Of a DNA stretch of 64,000 bases, positions 45,001 through 58,200 are shown in pieces. This DNA comes from Porodaedalea pini. Lineage: Eukaryota > Basidiomycota > Agaricomycetes > Hymenochaetales > Hymenochaetaceae. The position numbers and the translations under genes were made by a program. Numbering within the stretch: position 1 is the stretch's first letter; every line of letters begins with the position of its first letter. The notes beneath the pieces were generated by a model. The model had not been told where the DNA came from, ran no database searches, and was given only the letters and a program-made list of their open reading frames with translations. The stretch covers positions 806,001 through 870,000 of the forward strand of contig NBAY01000008.1 of the NCBI GenBank assembly GCA_002794775.1, written 5' to 3'.

Positions 45001-46620
45001 TAGAAAGCCAATGAGCCCGCCTATCTCTCCTGCCTCGAACCGGGCTGGTACACCTGCGACTCCTGGCTCGGCGAAGCGTAGTTTCACCCGAAGAGGCGTC
45101 ATGGATTCTCCCCAAGCTTCTGGAACTTCCGTCCTTAAGAAGGGAAAGCAGAGTGCGGACGGAAACATAGTACCTCCTATCAATGTGCTCATTGTGGAAG
45201 GTGCTTATTTGATCCAACTTGCTACATTTCACTTCATCTGACTTGCATCGTCTTAAAGATAATCCCATTAACCAAACCATTCTTTCGACATTCATGAGAA
45301 AGAAAAAGATCAAATACGATGTGGCTAAGAATGGTGCGGAAGCTGTTGCGAAATGGAAAACTGGGAGTTTTCATTTGATATTGGTTCGTATTATCTCACC
45401 TCGGAATTGAGGGCGTCTTAACAAGTGAAGTTGTAGATGGATATTCAAATGCCAGTTATGGATGGTATAGAAGCTACTAAGGAAATCCGTCGACTTGAAC
45501 GACAAGCTGCAGGAAATGCCTTCGCGTCAACACCACCCTTAGACGGCGAGCAGACTCCGTCGGATGCAGCCTCTACGGAATCAAAGTCGACTACAAGCAT
45601 GCAGACGCCATTCAGATCGTCCGTTATCATTGTCGCCTTGACTGCATCGTCGCTGCAAACGGATCGTGTTGCCGCTCTAGCAGCCGGCTGTAACGACTTT
45701 TTGACGAAGCCTGTGTCTCTGCTATGGCTCAACAACAAAATCATTGAATGGGGCTCTATCAAAGCGCTGCAAATGTGGGCCGATCTGAGACCCGAGGTCG
45801 TAAAAAATATCGCGTCTGGGCAAGTCAATCAGGCGAAGTATGTTGCGAGCAAGTTGCATGTTCCGGAAAGTCGCAGGACCCGCTCGCCTCCGTCATCATC
45901 ACAGACTCCGAGAGCGGCACCGTCCCCGATAGATGCTATGCGAATGCTGAGCTCGCCGACCAGAGTCCCTCTTTCCCGAGGAACGGACCCTATCGAATGT
46001 TAGTAAACTTGACTTTTTGCCGAAATATTGTCTATTGATTTCTTATTTGCAGCTGACCACTCTGATACCGAAACTCACACGGTCGCACTGGGTTCAGCTG
46101 ATACAGGGGCTTCCAATACACCTGTTGTCGGCACGGACAGTGGTTCTTCCGGTTATTCGTCTGGTAAATGGTTGTGCACTATGACTGGTGGCATGGTTAA
46201 ACTCACTGCGATGATCCCACAGTTCCTGCGGATACGCCTCCTGGAGACACGGCGAAATTGAATCTCACTCCGTCTGCCGCCCCTAGAGAATTGAGCGGAG
46301 AAAAGGCTCTACAGGTACATATAAAGGATTCGGCAGATACTGCCTCTTCGCTCGCTGAGCGACGCGCATCGGATCGCCCTATAGTCCTTGGTGAAAGAAC
46401 TATTAGCAGTAGTCCCGTTTCCATCGCGGAACTCATGCATGATGGTGGCGAGTGGGAGACAGAGGGCCATGTTTCCGAATGCGCCAATATCAGCTTTCCA
46501 GGAGACAAAAGCGAGTCCGATGTGCCAGAAGGGCCACCCGCTGCTCTACCTACAGCCGCAGTGGAGGTTGAAAATGAGGAGAACACGCCTAAGGAACAAC
46601 AGCAACCGAACGATCAATGA
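42075..46620 (+). CDS. ssk1: Ssk1-type response regulator of the HOG stress pathway
   Basis: Ssk1 receives phosphate from the Ypd1 phosphotransfer protein and activates the MAPKKK that leads to Hog1. Six exons (42075-43004, 43052-45200, 45259-45383, 45437-45998, 46053-46163, 46223-46620) close to 1424 residues. A long Pro/Ser-rich N-terminal region includes a helical block (NSSRLQELSLELADSVQMVI) and patches resembling a degenerate histidine-kinase-like ATPase region (GDALSGLAAQSGVEL). The receiver domain is near residue 1040: VLIVEDNPINQTILSTFM, phospho-acceptor Asp in LILMDIQMPVMDGIEA, Thr in IVALTASSLQTDR and Lys in DFLTKPVSLLWL. A Ser/Thr-rich insert of about 40 residues sits between alpha-3 and beta-4, as in other Ssk1 receivers. 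The C-terminal tail is acidic. No kinase or DNA-binding domain is present, which separates it from Skn7 and hybrid kinases. Confidence 0.94.
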
Positions 46621-47511
46621 CGCTTTTGGGCGACCCTCGGACTCGTCCAACAGGCGTTCATCTACACGATCCACACGCTTTTTCTGAAGGTCGCCGGGAG
46701 TATACGTGGTATTTTTGCTTGACCCCATCAAGGCTACCCATCACCTTGCCTCACACGTATCTATCTATACACGACTTCGAATGCAACGCCTATACCCTTG
46801 TCCAAAGTCGCTTCTCCCTCTCACTTGACACGACCTCCCTCACCTCACTTGCGTCTCTTACTGGTCCGATCTCACACATTTCTTTCTTGGGTTTCTGATA
46901 TTTGCCTCTTTCATATCGAACTCGACTTCCTTTCCCTTTTCTTCTCACATACAACAAACTGTACTCTATCCGCAACCACTCATTGCCATCGCCATCGCCA
47001 TGCTGCCAATTTTACTTTATTAAAATTCACTTTTTACTTTTTATGTTCATCTGCATACCCTACACATGCCGGTCATTCATGCTGTGTTCTGTCTCTCATT
47101 CATGCATCATACGAGCACCTCCCATAACACACTTTCTTTGTTTAACTTTTGGGCTTTTTGGGTCTTTGGCTCTCGATAGGGTAGAATGTTGTCCTTAATA
47201 GCCTTGCCATCATACACGGTGTACAATCATAGTACTGGCTGCCTGTGACTCAATTCAAATCATATCTCATCATGGGTTCTCTGTTGTTTTTGTTTGTGCC
47301 TACTCTCAAGCTGTGCGCGTTTTGCGCATGTAACCCTGACTTTTTATTGCATATCTATGTTGCGTCATAATGAACCTGTGTTCACATCAACGAGATTTTG
47401 TTATAATTTATATAAAGTGTTTGTCCTTTGATCTCCATCGTTATTTTCCTTCTCTCTTCAGCTCTCATCCTTTCGGCCTTCTCAGCTCCTAAGATCCAAC
47501 TTCCACGAAAG
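46621..47511. other. Intergenic region with long pyrimidine-rich 3' region
   Basis: About 890 nt. A pyrimidine-rich stretch (46700-47200), including three GCCATC units near 46985, is probably the ssk1 3' region. The right part holds a TATAAAG at 47410-47417 that could serve the next gene. No gene is supported. Confidence 0.4.
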
Positions 47512-50171
47512 ATGCACCCGTGGCTGCCAGAGCACTTCAGCTCCCTGCCCGACGAAGAATCGCTCATAACAGTGATGACCAATAGTTCTAATTTTACGGA
47601 GGACGGGCGTCCCGGTCCTGGTCGACCAGTTGGTCTGTTCTATGAGTTTGCAGGGAAAAAGCTGGAGCGTGGACTGGGAAAACTTGCCGAAAAGCTAAGA
47701 CGTGACGACAAGCATTCCGTTCCTCCAGCATCGGCCGCTCCATCTTTAGTCCTTGCCGAAAACAGGAGTTATGATTCCATCACTACTCTCAGTAGTACCG
47801 CGACAGCAGATAACTTGCCTGGCGCTGGGCGCACCATCGGATTGCTCTTGAGCTACCTCGGAGGGCGATTAGAAAGGAGCATTGGAAAGTCGGCTGAGCG
47901 ACTCGGCCGTGGGCCTGGACAAACGACAGTCAGGATAATCAAGTACAGTGCAGAGCTAAATCGCGCGGCAAAAGCATCCACACTAAGTCCTACGGAACTT
48001 CAGGCGAGATACAAGCGAATTGCGAAGGGATGTCGTCGCCTACTGAAGTATGCCGGGTGGGTAGACTGTTTGTTTGACAGTGTGGAAGTCCGGGGAGCTG
48101 ATGTGTGATTTATATTGCTAGGTCAAAAGTACCGGGAACGAGACAGCAGGCGATGGAAGATATAACGCTACTTGCCATCTCTGACCCTTTCCTGCGTGGA
48201 CTTTTCAACGTCTTGGGTGCCATCACGGTCGTTGAGGCTGCTCATACCACTCTCAGGCTTTCAATGAAACCTTGGACCGATTTCGAAGCATCGCTACTTT
48301 CTACATCCCGCAAAGCACTGATATCTCTATCAGATGTAAACGTAAACTCTGTATCGAAGGAACTTTTTGCAGTATTCTCCGCTCCAAGGGACCCTTTTCT
48401 GGCCTCGGACTCCCCTATACTACAGACACTTTTTGAAGCCCTGTTTGTTAACTTGAAGTAAGTCAAACTTTCAATCAAAGGAAGCAATGGCTGAGCAGTT
48501 GATATGTGTAGAGATCCAGAACTGTCGTTTCTTGTCGTGCGACACCTAAAGCAAATCACAGAAAGCACACATCTGGGTATGGGCTTCCATCCTCTGAACA
48601 GGAACCTATATCAGCTCGTAGACGCCATGGACGACTGCCCGGACAATCTAGAATGGCAAACTGTCGACCCAATCATTCGTGATCTCTTGTCGTATTTGAT
48701 GGACAAGACTGTTACTGCACTTGATGCATGGCAGTCTTTCAGTGATTACGTCTTTTGGAAGCATCTTTCGGAGAGAATGCTACGGTATGTATTAATCTTG
48801 ATTCTTCAAGGTTGTAATTCGCTTGTCCATAGCTCAATTAATCTTGTCAGGTTTTCATCAAGATTACCTCTTGCAATGCGGTCGGAGTCGTTCCGAAAGT
48901 TGATAGAGTTTGAACAATCTGAGGAATCCTCGAAGCGCTACGCCTTAATTATGCTCCTTCTACTGCAAGGTATTCATGAAACAAATCCTCACTTCCTGCT
49001 CAGTGCAGATTACCAGGCCAATTATGCGCGTCTGAAATCTTTGTACACCCACAACGGACTGCATTTCCTCTTGAAAAGACTTGCCTGCCCTCCAGAGCTC
49101 ATTCTATTTCAAATTGTCGGCGGTCCAAGCATTCGAAATGCAGAGACCACAGGACACCATCTTTACCATCAGGCTCCCTTTGCAGCATTGCATCCTGTCG
49201 AGCTACGGCGTCTGTGTCTACTAATGGTAGCCTTTGTTGATCAGTGAGGACACATAGTTTCACTACTGTTCAACGCTCTAACTCCAAGTCTGTCAGCCAC
49301 GATGATTTTGTTCGCAGTAGGGCTCGAATCAACGTCAAGTGCCTCCTCAGTAGGGACATATGTTGCAGAAACTCCGTTATCAATTCCCTCTCAGGAAGCA
49401 AAAGCAGCTTTTCCACCTCTCCAGAGTATCACTCTTTGACATTGTATACATCACGACTCTGCGTACCCCGGGAGAAGCTATTGTACCCGAAATACAAGGA
49501 TACTCGCGTCCATCGGCACTGTGACGCCAGTGGAGCGGTTGTTCATATATTTGTAAGTAGCTGGCCGACAGAAGATTACTTGACCACGGTGAATAAATTA
49601 GCTCTTATTCTTCCAGAAGTTCACAGGTGAATGCGAACTCTCTCGATTATTAGGATTGCGAATTCGAAGAGACGGGATATGTTACCGAGAAGATAGGATC
49701 TCGTGGTGTAGAGACGATGTTCTCTGCGTTAGAGTTCCACCTGGAGAGACATTCCAGTTCTCTGCCTACGACTATTACCCTATTCTGGCTGGAAAGGATC
49801 AGAAGGGCGTGGATCTCTACCTTGCGTGGGTGCCCAAAGTCGGTATAGCTTCTTCGTCCAGTACGGATCCCTCTGGGTGGTACTGCGCTGTCCCCGAAGG
49901 TGTAGAAAGAGCAGAATATTGCGACAACTTTGGAGAGAGAACGACAGATGATTTCTATGTTTTCGCTTTGCGCTTCGATCCAATGGCTTATCAGCAAGTA
50001 CCACGATACCAAAGAAAACCAACAGCCGGAGCAGACAGGACAGGACCATTCTCCTGGGATGTATTGCGAAATATTCCTCAGGCGAGGTCGTTCGAGACGT
50101 TCAAGCAGGATCCCACGCGGGAGTTGTTGTCTATCCTGGATATTTCCCGTCGGGAATTAAGATGGAACTAG
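47512..50171 (+). CDS. Unrecognised 778-residue protein with two basic repeats and a DM9-like C-terminus
   Basis: Six exons (47512-48056, 48122-48457, 48512-48784, 48851-49243, 49318-49552, 49617-50171) close in phase to 778 residues, which supports one gene rather than two. Residues 33-64 and 101-133 are related repeats: GRPGPGRPVGLFYEFAGKK then LERGLGKLAEKLRR, and LPGAGRTIGLLLSYLGGR then LERSIGKSAERLGR. They look like basic amphipathic helices after a Gly-rich turn. The middle (about 160-590) is alpha-helical without a signature I know. The last about 140 residues resemble the DM9/DUF3421 pattern (FSAYDYYPILAGKDQKGVD, LYLAWVPK, GWYCAVPEGVERAEYCDNFG). I do not recognise the whole protein or assign a role. 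There is no signal peptide at this ATG; an open region upstream encodes a hydrophobic run but no ATG. Confidence 0.7.
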
Positions 50172-50579
50172 TGATACATATGTAGTACATCTGCGATTTA
50201 TTATGCTCGCGTTGTCTGCGGCATCTAGATATTCACGTTGTTACTGACTAGCGTTTTGACGAGTTGGAAATATCAAGTCCGTCTGTGTCGATCTTTCAGC
50301 GGGACGCGTCGGGATCACGTGGCTACGTATCATAGATGGTCGAGGACTCGAGGTTCGGCTCAGATTCAGTATCCTCTTCGACGCGTTCTACCATGCTACA
50401 TTCCTCTGTTCTCGCCCCATGCTAAAAATTGAAGCATGTACTTGCCGAACGAGGCATTGAAGGCCTGCCGAATCTATCGGTAACCGGTCTGATGCATACG
50501 TGACGTCAAAACTCCAAGACTGGCTTCATACAGGTATATCTAGAATGCTACCCAAGCTGCGACATACCTACATACCACC
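50172..50579. other. Intergenic region
   Basis: About 410 nt between two plus-strand genes. A TGACGTCA element (50501-50508), the palindromic CRE/ATF site, lies about 75 nt before the next ATG. Confidence 0.5.
50501..50508. promoter_or_regulatory. Perfect CRE/ATF palindrome TGACGTCA
   Basis: Perfect 8-bp palindrome bound in fungi by bZIP factors of the Atf1/CREB class, which are often Hog1-controlled. It stands upstream of the ComA-like gene. A chance occurrence cannot be excluded. Confidence 0.4.
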
Positions 50580-51930
50580 ATGGCCAATTACTGTGCATCG
50601 CGCTCTCTCAAAGATCTCGCTGGGGCTTTGACTCGCTCTCGCCTCGGGACTCTTAAGACAGCGGGACCACTTTTTAATACTCGAACCGCCAGGCTGTTCA
50701 GTTCTTCTGCTCAAGTCAGAGACTCGAAGACGCGGGAGACTTCAGCGGACTCGCCGTTTGCCTTTCTGCCATCGAATGCACTCGTCCCGAAGAGCGGTAG
50801 GGGAGAGCGCAGCAAGGGGATGACTGAGATTCGCGGATCATATTACAATCCGGTGACGTATACGTACCTCGACGAATTACTTAGCGATTGGGGAGGTGAG
50901 TACGCGGGGATTTGTATTTCTCTGTCTGCCATTGACAGTTCCGTTTGATAGAGTTTGTTGACGGTGTCAAAGTGAGTGGACTAGCTCAGTGCTCACTATC
51001 AACTTGCTGACAGGCAGTGGTATTCGCGTAGTTTGCTGGCGGGGCGTTCTCGCAGATGCCGCCGACGCGCCTGAAACGCCTCATGGATATGATCCACTCC
51101 CACGGCACGTACGTCTCCACTGGCGGGTTCATCGAACGCGTTCTGGCTGCGTCAGGTGGTGATACCAAAGTGGTCGGGAAGTACCTCGAGACGTGTAAAG
51201 AAATGGGGTACGTAAATCTGCAAAGCCTACATTTCTGATACTCATTTCCTCGTGACTAGCTTCGACGTCCTCGAGTTATCGTGTGGCTTCCTTACGATTC
51301 CGACTGACGACTGGGCCTCGCTTGTTAAGCTCACCAAGTCCATCGGACTGAAGCCGAAACCTGAGATCGGGATCCTTTTCGGAGCTGGCGGAGACACGGA
51401 AGGGCTTGAGAGCAAGGGTACGCGTGACCCGCGCTGGGTTATAGAAGTTCGTCATTACAATAGAACTTGTGGTTATAATTCCAGACTAATTCATTTCCTG
51501 TAGCGAGCGGAGAAATTTTTGGCTGCAGGCGCTGACAAGATAATGGTATGTCTACAGGCCTTTGCTTCCGCTCTCGAAGCTAATTACGCCTGTCATAAAT
51601 TTAGATCGAGTCAGAGGGCATAACTGAGAATGTCAAGGAATGGCGTACGGACGTCGTCTCTTCCCTTACGTCCGCTCTACCCGTAGACAAACTCATGTTT
51701 GAGGCTGCTGAGCCCGCAGTCTTTGCGTATGTTACTCGATGGCAACTATGTGCGATTACGCCTGACCATGTTCTCTGATCAGTTACTACATCCAAACTCT
51801 CGGTGCGGACGTGAATGTGTTCGTCGACCATTCGCAGATCGTGCAGCTTGCGTGCCTGCGGAAGGGTATCTGGGGAACGAGCGATCTATTTGGACGGGTG
51901 ACGACGTTCAAGCCAAAGCACAATGCCTAA
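50580..51930 (+). CDS. ComA/HSA32-family protein (phosphosulfolactate synthase-like), probably mitochondrial
   Basis: ComA proteins are TIM-barrel enzymes that make phosphosulfolactate in archaea and bacteria; eukaryotic relatives (plant HSA32) have an unclear role. Visible blocks are YLDELLSDWGEFVDGVKFAG, MIHSHGTYVSTGGFIERVLA, YLETCKEMGFDVLELSCGF, KPEIGILFGAGGD, FLAAGADKIMIESEGITE and VNVFVDHSQIVQLACLRKG, ending GTSDLFGRVTTFKPKHNA. The N-terminal about 50 residues are basic and Ser-rich (SRSLKDLAGALTRSRLG..ARLFSSSAQ), a likely mitochondrial presequence. A 20-nt exon encodes EFVDGVK between introns starting GTGAGT and GTGAGT. The ATG at 50580 is in good context. The Glu of MIESEG and the downstream SQ motif suggest the active site is kept, but I cannot confirm it. 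Confidence 0.82.
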
Positions 51931-52202
51931 ATAGATTCTGGAAAAAAGAGAAAGAAAGTCGTCGTAGTTCTAACTTCTGTATTTTTTATCGGGGATGGAT
52001 GTATGCGTCCTTACAGTCGTGTCGTTTGTTCTTTACGCAATTTGGATTACGAGGTCAGAATCTGGCTTCAGTTTATAATTGGATAGCCGATATTATTGCG
52101 CCCACACGAGCCGCGGCTTGCCTCCATTCCAATTCCTCGACTGTTCGAAACTGTGTCAGATTTTGCATGGCTCGTTAGGTGTAAATGTGCTCGAGCGTTG
52201 GG

Positions 52203-53263
<1,061 letters not shown>

Positions 53264-55250
53264 ACCTTGCTACCCTTCTACTCAATGGTGAGAGTGCAAG
53301 GGTACCCGCGCATATGATTGATCGCTGGCAATCGCAGTACCCCGCCTTACTCGTTTACCTTCTAAACGCACTTCAAGCTCTCTTTCACCGTTCAGAAGCT
53401 GCGAACATCCGAGAATCCGAGAGACGCGGGCGCACAAATTGCTCCCCCTTTCCTCGCTGGTCCGCTCTTCTCATCTGGATTCGCCTCGCTCGCAGGTCGA
53501 AGAGGACTTGATTAGACTCTTTATCGTCTCGAAGATCTCCTTGTTTGCGCATACAGGCCCCGGATTCTATGCACTAGCCCGAGGAAACCATTTCGAAGAA
53601 TCTTCACGATGAAGCAGGAGTCACTTCTGCAGCGGTCGGCAGCCGACGCTACGCTTATGCCCCTTGGAAAATTTATGGGTCGAACTCCTTGACGTCTGGC
53701 TTGGTGCATTGATATTTTCGACTCTATCAATGCTATCGAGTGGCGCTTATATCTGTTATCACTGAATGGTAACTGCGGCGGGAAGTCGGATACCTTACTT
53801 CGGCGGGGCTTCGCTCAGCGTTTCGTCAAGAAGCGAAGGCGCAGGACTTCTAAATTACACGCGAAAGGTGCGTGTTCTAAGTCCGTTCAGGTTATCCGAT
53901 CGACTTGCTCGTTTACCATTCATATGGAAAGATCTTAGTGCTCCCTTCTTTTATTAGTGCCCGCTCTCGGTTTCTCCATCGGTGTTAAAGGCTTCCTCTG
54001 CAGAATTCGGAGGAGATCTATCAGGCACGTTAGATGCTGATCATGAATGACATCTTTCATCTTAGCGTCGCAGCTGGGTGGTGCATTGTCTGAGCAATAC
54101 GCATAGAGTCAGCTGGCTTTTCGTTCCTGGAGTCCATGCTGCTTACTATACCTGCATTTCACACCGAGGGATCGAGTGAGACCGAGAGAAAGCAGGGAAG
54201 GAGATGGTAGCAGGGAATCCGATCGAGGGGCCGGGGCACTGACGCAACGGCAGGGTGGGATTGGAGTTCCGCGGGATGGTAAAAATTAGCTTTGTAGTAG
54301 TCATACCGAAGGTAGCGAACTGAATAAAAGGGCGATGAGATGGGCGATGGACGAGATGGGGCAAAATCACGGCCGTGAGTACCCGGGGCGCGGCACATTG
54401 GCGAGGATAGGATGGATCATTCATCACAGGCTGGGTAACTTATAAGACAGCTGCCGAAGATACGGGAGGGCGGCTCGCTGGGCCCCTGGCGAGGCTTGTG
54501 GGCTCCATTCGTCTGCGATCTTGCTGCTTCCACTTGCCAGCATCCTGCACTCTCGCCCTTACTACTATTCCTGCTTTTATTCTATACTTTTTACTCTTTT
54601 AGTATATATTCCTTGTCGACTCGGAGGATGTGGCGCAGCCCGCCACATCGTGACAGTGACTATTCCTTTCCTAATGCGCCCGGATGTGTCACTGAGGAGG
54701 GCGTGACATCCCCTCCTCTCCAGTTGGCAACCCATCAACGTCTCCGGAGTCGGCAACAGCAGCGAGCAGACACTGTCCTGTCCACCGTCGCACGCAGGCC
54801 ACACGCATTCCTCTTTTCCTGCCGCTTTTTTCGGACTCGGACGACTGGACTTGCACTGGAAGGAAGCCTAGCTGACAACACGCACGCACTAGTACTGGCA
54901 GCACATTGACACGGCCCATCGCAACGCCCCCCGCATCCCGTCATTTCTAGCTAATCGTTCTGTTTCGAGCCCTGCCGCGCGAAGTGACAGCATCGCACTG
55001 CCTTGCAGTTACTTGGCTGTATTGGCTCGCACTCCTAAAAGCGTCGTAATCGTATCCGAAACACGGAAAAGACGACGACAAGTCGGACGATCGCCGGCGG
55101 GTGACCGCTATCAGTGCGAATATCATTCGAGACGCACATACACACATATACACTTACTTACACACACGTATACATACACACGGATAAGCCACTTCGTCCG
55201 GCGGAACGGAGGCCGATTTGCAATCTCAGCTCGGGCACCGCCAAGAAGGC
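53264..55250. other. Large intergenic region, probably long leader of the next gene
   Basis: About 2.0 kb. The right half is pyrimidine-rich and contains an open frame from an ATG at 54629 (to 54909), rich in His, Arg and Ser without a family signature. A (CA/TA)n microsatellite lies at 55134-55182. No tRNA or other RNA gene could be recognised. Confidence 0.4.
55134..55182. repeat. CA/TA microsatellite in the probable 5' leader
   Basis: Imperfect alternation of ACACAC, ATATAC and TTACTTAC units about 70-115 nt before the start codon of the Q-rich gene. Confidence 0.75.
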
Positions 55251-58200
55251 ATGCTCGGTATCCAGCACACTCGCTCCTCCGCACACCACCCGACGACCCG
55301 CTCTGCCGCAACCGCCGCTGCCGGCCCACTCAGGACGACGTCGAAAAGCAAAAGACGCCCGAGCGTCGTGCAGAAACAGCTTTCGAACACGGCGCCAACC
55401 GTGCAGAACGATCACGAGACGCTCGCGGAGGCCGGGGGCGAGGATGACTCGGCGTGGCAGGACATCCCGCGTGAGGAGCATGATGAGGACGATGAGAGGG
55501 AGGGCGTCGAGGATGACGAGACGGGGGAGGTTGGCGAGGAGCAAATTAAGCCTGCATTGGACGGCGCGAGCGAGGGTGCGCAACGAGCCGGAGATGGGGC
55601 GGCAGAGCAGGTTAAAAGAGAAGGAGAGGGAGCAGAGAGCAAGGACGGGGACGTTACTGTTAATTACACGCGACACCCAAGCTCACCGCTGAGCGAACTC
55701 AGCCCCGCTCCGGACGACGACGAGAGCCCGAACCAAGAAGAGGGAGATGGTGGTGGCGAGGAAGGTGGCGAGGAAAATACGGACGACGTGGCGGGAGGCT
55801 CAAGGTCAAAGAGGCCGCCGGCTGCGGATGCACAATCAACTGACCCCGCAAACCCCGGCTCTTTGTCCTCCGACGCCCACGCCACCGCCAACGCGAGCCA
55901 GAGTCTTAGTTATCCGGGCCTCGTAGGGAGCGCCGCACACCAAGCAACGACGGCTTCCCCATTCAGCGCGATCCATTCCGAGCTCGCCATCGACGGCCTC
56001 CCGCCCTCCTCGCCGCTGCCGGGCAGCTCGTCGCAGCTCCCGCACGCAACCTCGACGCCGCCAACCTCGTCACCGGGCAAACCAACTGGTGAGAACGCGC
56101 AGGCTGGGCCGAGTGGACTCGCAGGCGCGAGTCTTTCAAAGGTCGGCCCGACGCAGAAGTTCTCCATTCTTCTTGAGCTGAATGCCGAATTGTTCAAGTA
56201 CGTTTTCTGTTCCCTTTGTTTTTTGTTTGCGTCCTCTCATCTTCTCGGTTGTCTACGTGGATTCTTGCTTCTTGCTTCGTTTACGTCCAATCCTTTCGAT
56301 TAATAAATCAATGACCTTTCTTCGTTATTGACCTGATACTAATGAAATGTTTACTTTCAGGGTATGTCAGGCTTTTGTCGCTTCTGGCTATGTTCCACAG
56401 GAAACACCTGAAGCACAACCGTCAGTGCCTTTGTTCGAAATTTGCTGCCGCCAAATAATAATAGTATTCTCAAACATAGATTCTCAAAAAAGCTTCAAAG
56501 CAACCTGACATGGATGTCTGCACATGTAGACGGCGTAAAACTTGCCGCTGTTCGTTGGTTCACATTCATTGACATCCATGATTATTCATTGATTGATTTT
56601 CTTCCCAATCTGCATTGCAGGAGGTACCAGAGATGGATCCTCCAGTGTTAGCTCCCTCCGCATCACATATTGCCTTTCCTGAAGGCGTGCTTGAACGCGT
56701 CAGCAATTTATACGCTCAGTTGTCTGTGGTCTTTGCAAAGGATATCGCGCGCAGGAATCAACGGCTTGCGCTTTCATCTGGGACTGGAACGCCGACACCT
56801 GGTCTTAGAAACTCCGCGACTCCGAGTCTTCTCCCGCCGAGCGGCATAGGCGTCAAGCGTGAGCGACCCGACAGCGCTGGTTATCATGGTCGCGAGAGCC
56901 CGTCTGCTGCAAAACGCCGCGACACTGGCGAGAACAAGGGTGTTGCAGGTCCAAGTACGCCTGTACATCCCGGTTCTGCAGGCTCGATGGATATGCGTCC
57001 GCCAGCGACACCCGGTTTCCCGACGCAATCGCACTCGCAGGCGCAGATGCAAATGCAAATGCAGATGGCGCGCCCTGGGTCGAGTATGGGCGGTGTGCGA
57101 CCGATGAGCAGCGGTGGTCAGGCGACTGGGTCGGGCGACGGGATGTTCCCGCCGAATTCCAGCCCTGGAATTGGGGTATGGGTAGCAATATGCAAGGAGT
57201 AGCTGGCATGGGTGGCTTAAGTCCTGAAGCGCAGGCTCGCGCGCGCCAGATGCAGATACGCCAGGCTCAGGCCATGATGTACCAGCAGCAACAGCAGCAG
57301 CAACATCAGCACCAGCAGCAGGCGCATCAACAACAGCAGCAGCAGCAACATCAACAGCATGCCAACCAGCAACAGCAAAATCTGCAGCAGCACGCCGGGA
57401 TGCAGGGCGGGAATCTCGCGATGAGCCCGCCGCAGCGCCAGACGCAGGCGACGCCATCGCCACGCAGCAGCAGCAGATGATGCAGGCGCAGGCGGCGGCT
57501 GCACGGCAGATGTCCCCGCCAGGTGGTGGAGCGGGCATGGGCATGGGCATGAACGGCTCAGACGGCATGGGCTCAAGTCAGCAGGGCGGTATGAGCAGTA
57601 ATATGTCGCAGTCAGGCATGAACATGAACGGCATGGGCGCGAACACAAGCTCGAACATGACGCTGAACCCGCAGATGATCGCGAGCATGGGCCCGGCGGC
57701 AATGGCGACGTACCAGATATTGCAGAATTCGCAGCACCCGATGACTCAGTATCTCAATCAGCAGATGCCTGGCTTCTCGCAGCTGCCGATGATGGACCAG
57801 ATGCGACGTTTCCAGATGTTCCAGGTTTGTTTGCGATTGTCCTTCTGTACGGTATACCTTTTTTTTTTTGCTGACCTGTCTGTTTTCTAGCAACAACGTC
57901 AAATGGCTCAGGGCCAGCGGAATCAGCAGATGATGGCCAACCAGATGATGGGTGGTCAGATGCGTCCACCAAATGCCAATGCGTCTGGATCTGGGGCCTC
58001 GCAAATGCAACAGCTCGGTCAAGGCGGGCAGATGGGCATGGCGCCGCAGATGCAGTCTACAAACTCAGATGGTGGCATGCAGTTCCCTGGTACGCCGACA
58101 TCAGCGAACATGCCTGCCCGCACCGCGTCGAGCATGGGCATATCGCAACAACAAATGGCAGGCATGTCGGGCATGCCGAACATCCCGAACATGGGGAACC

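Noticed and set aside
54629..54909. Open frame starting at an ATG in the leader of the Q-rich gene
   Set aside because: Composition follows the GC and CT bias of the region; no signature. More likely an upstream frame in a long leader.
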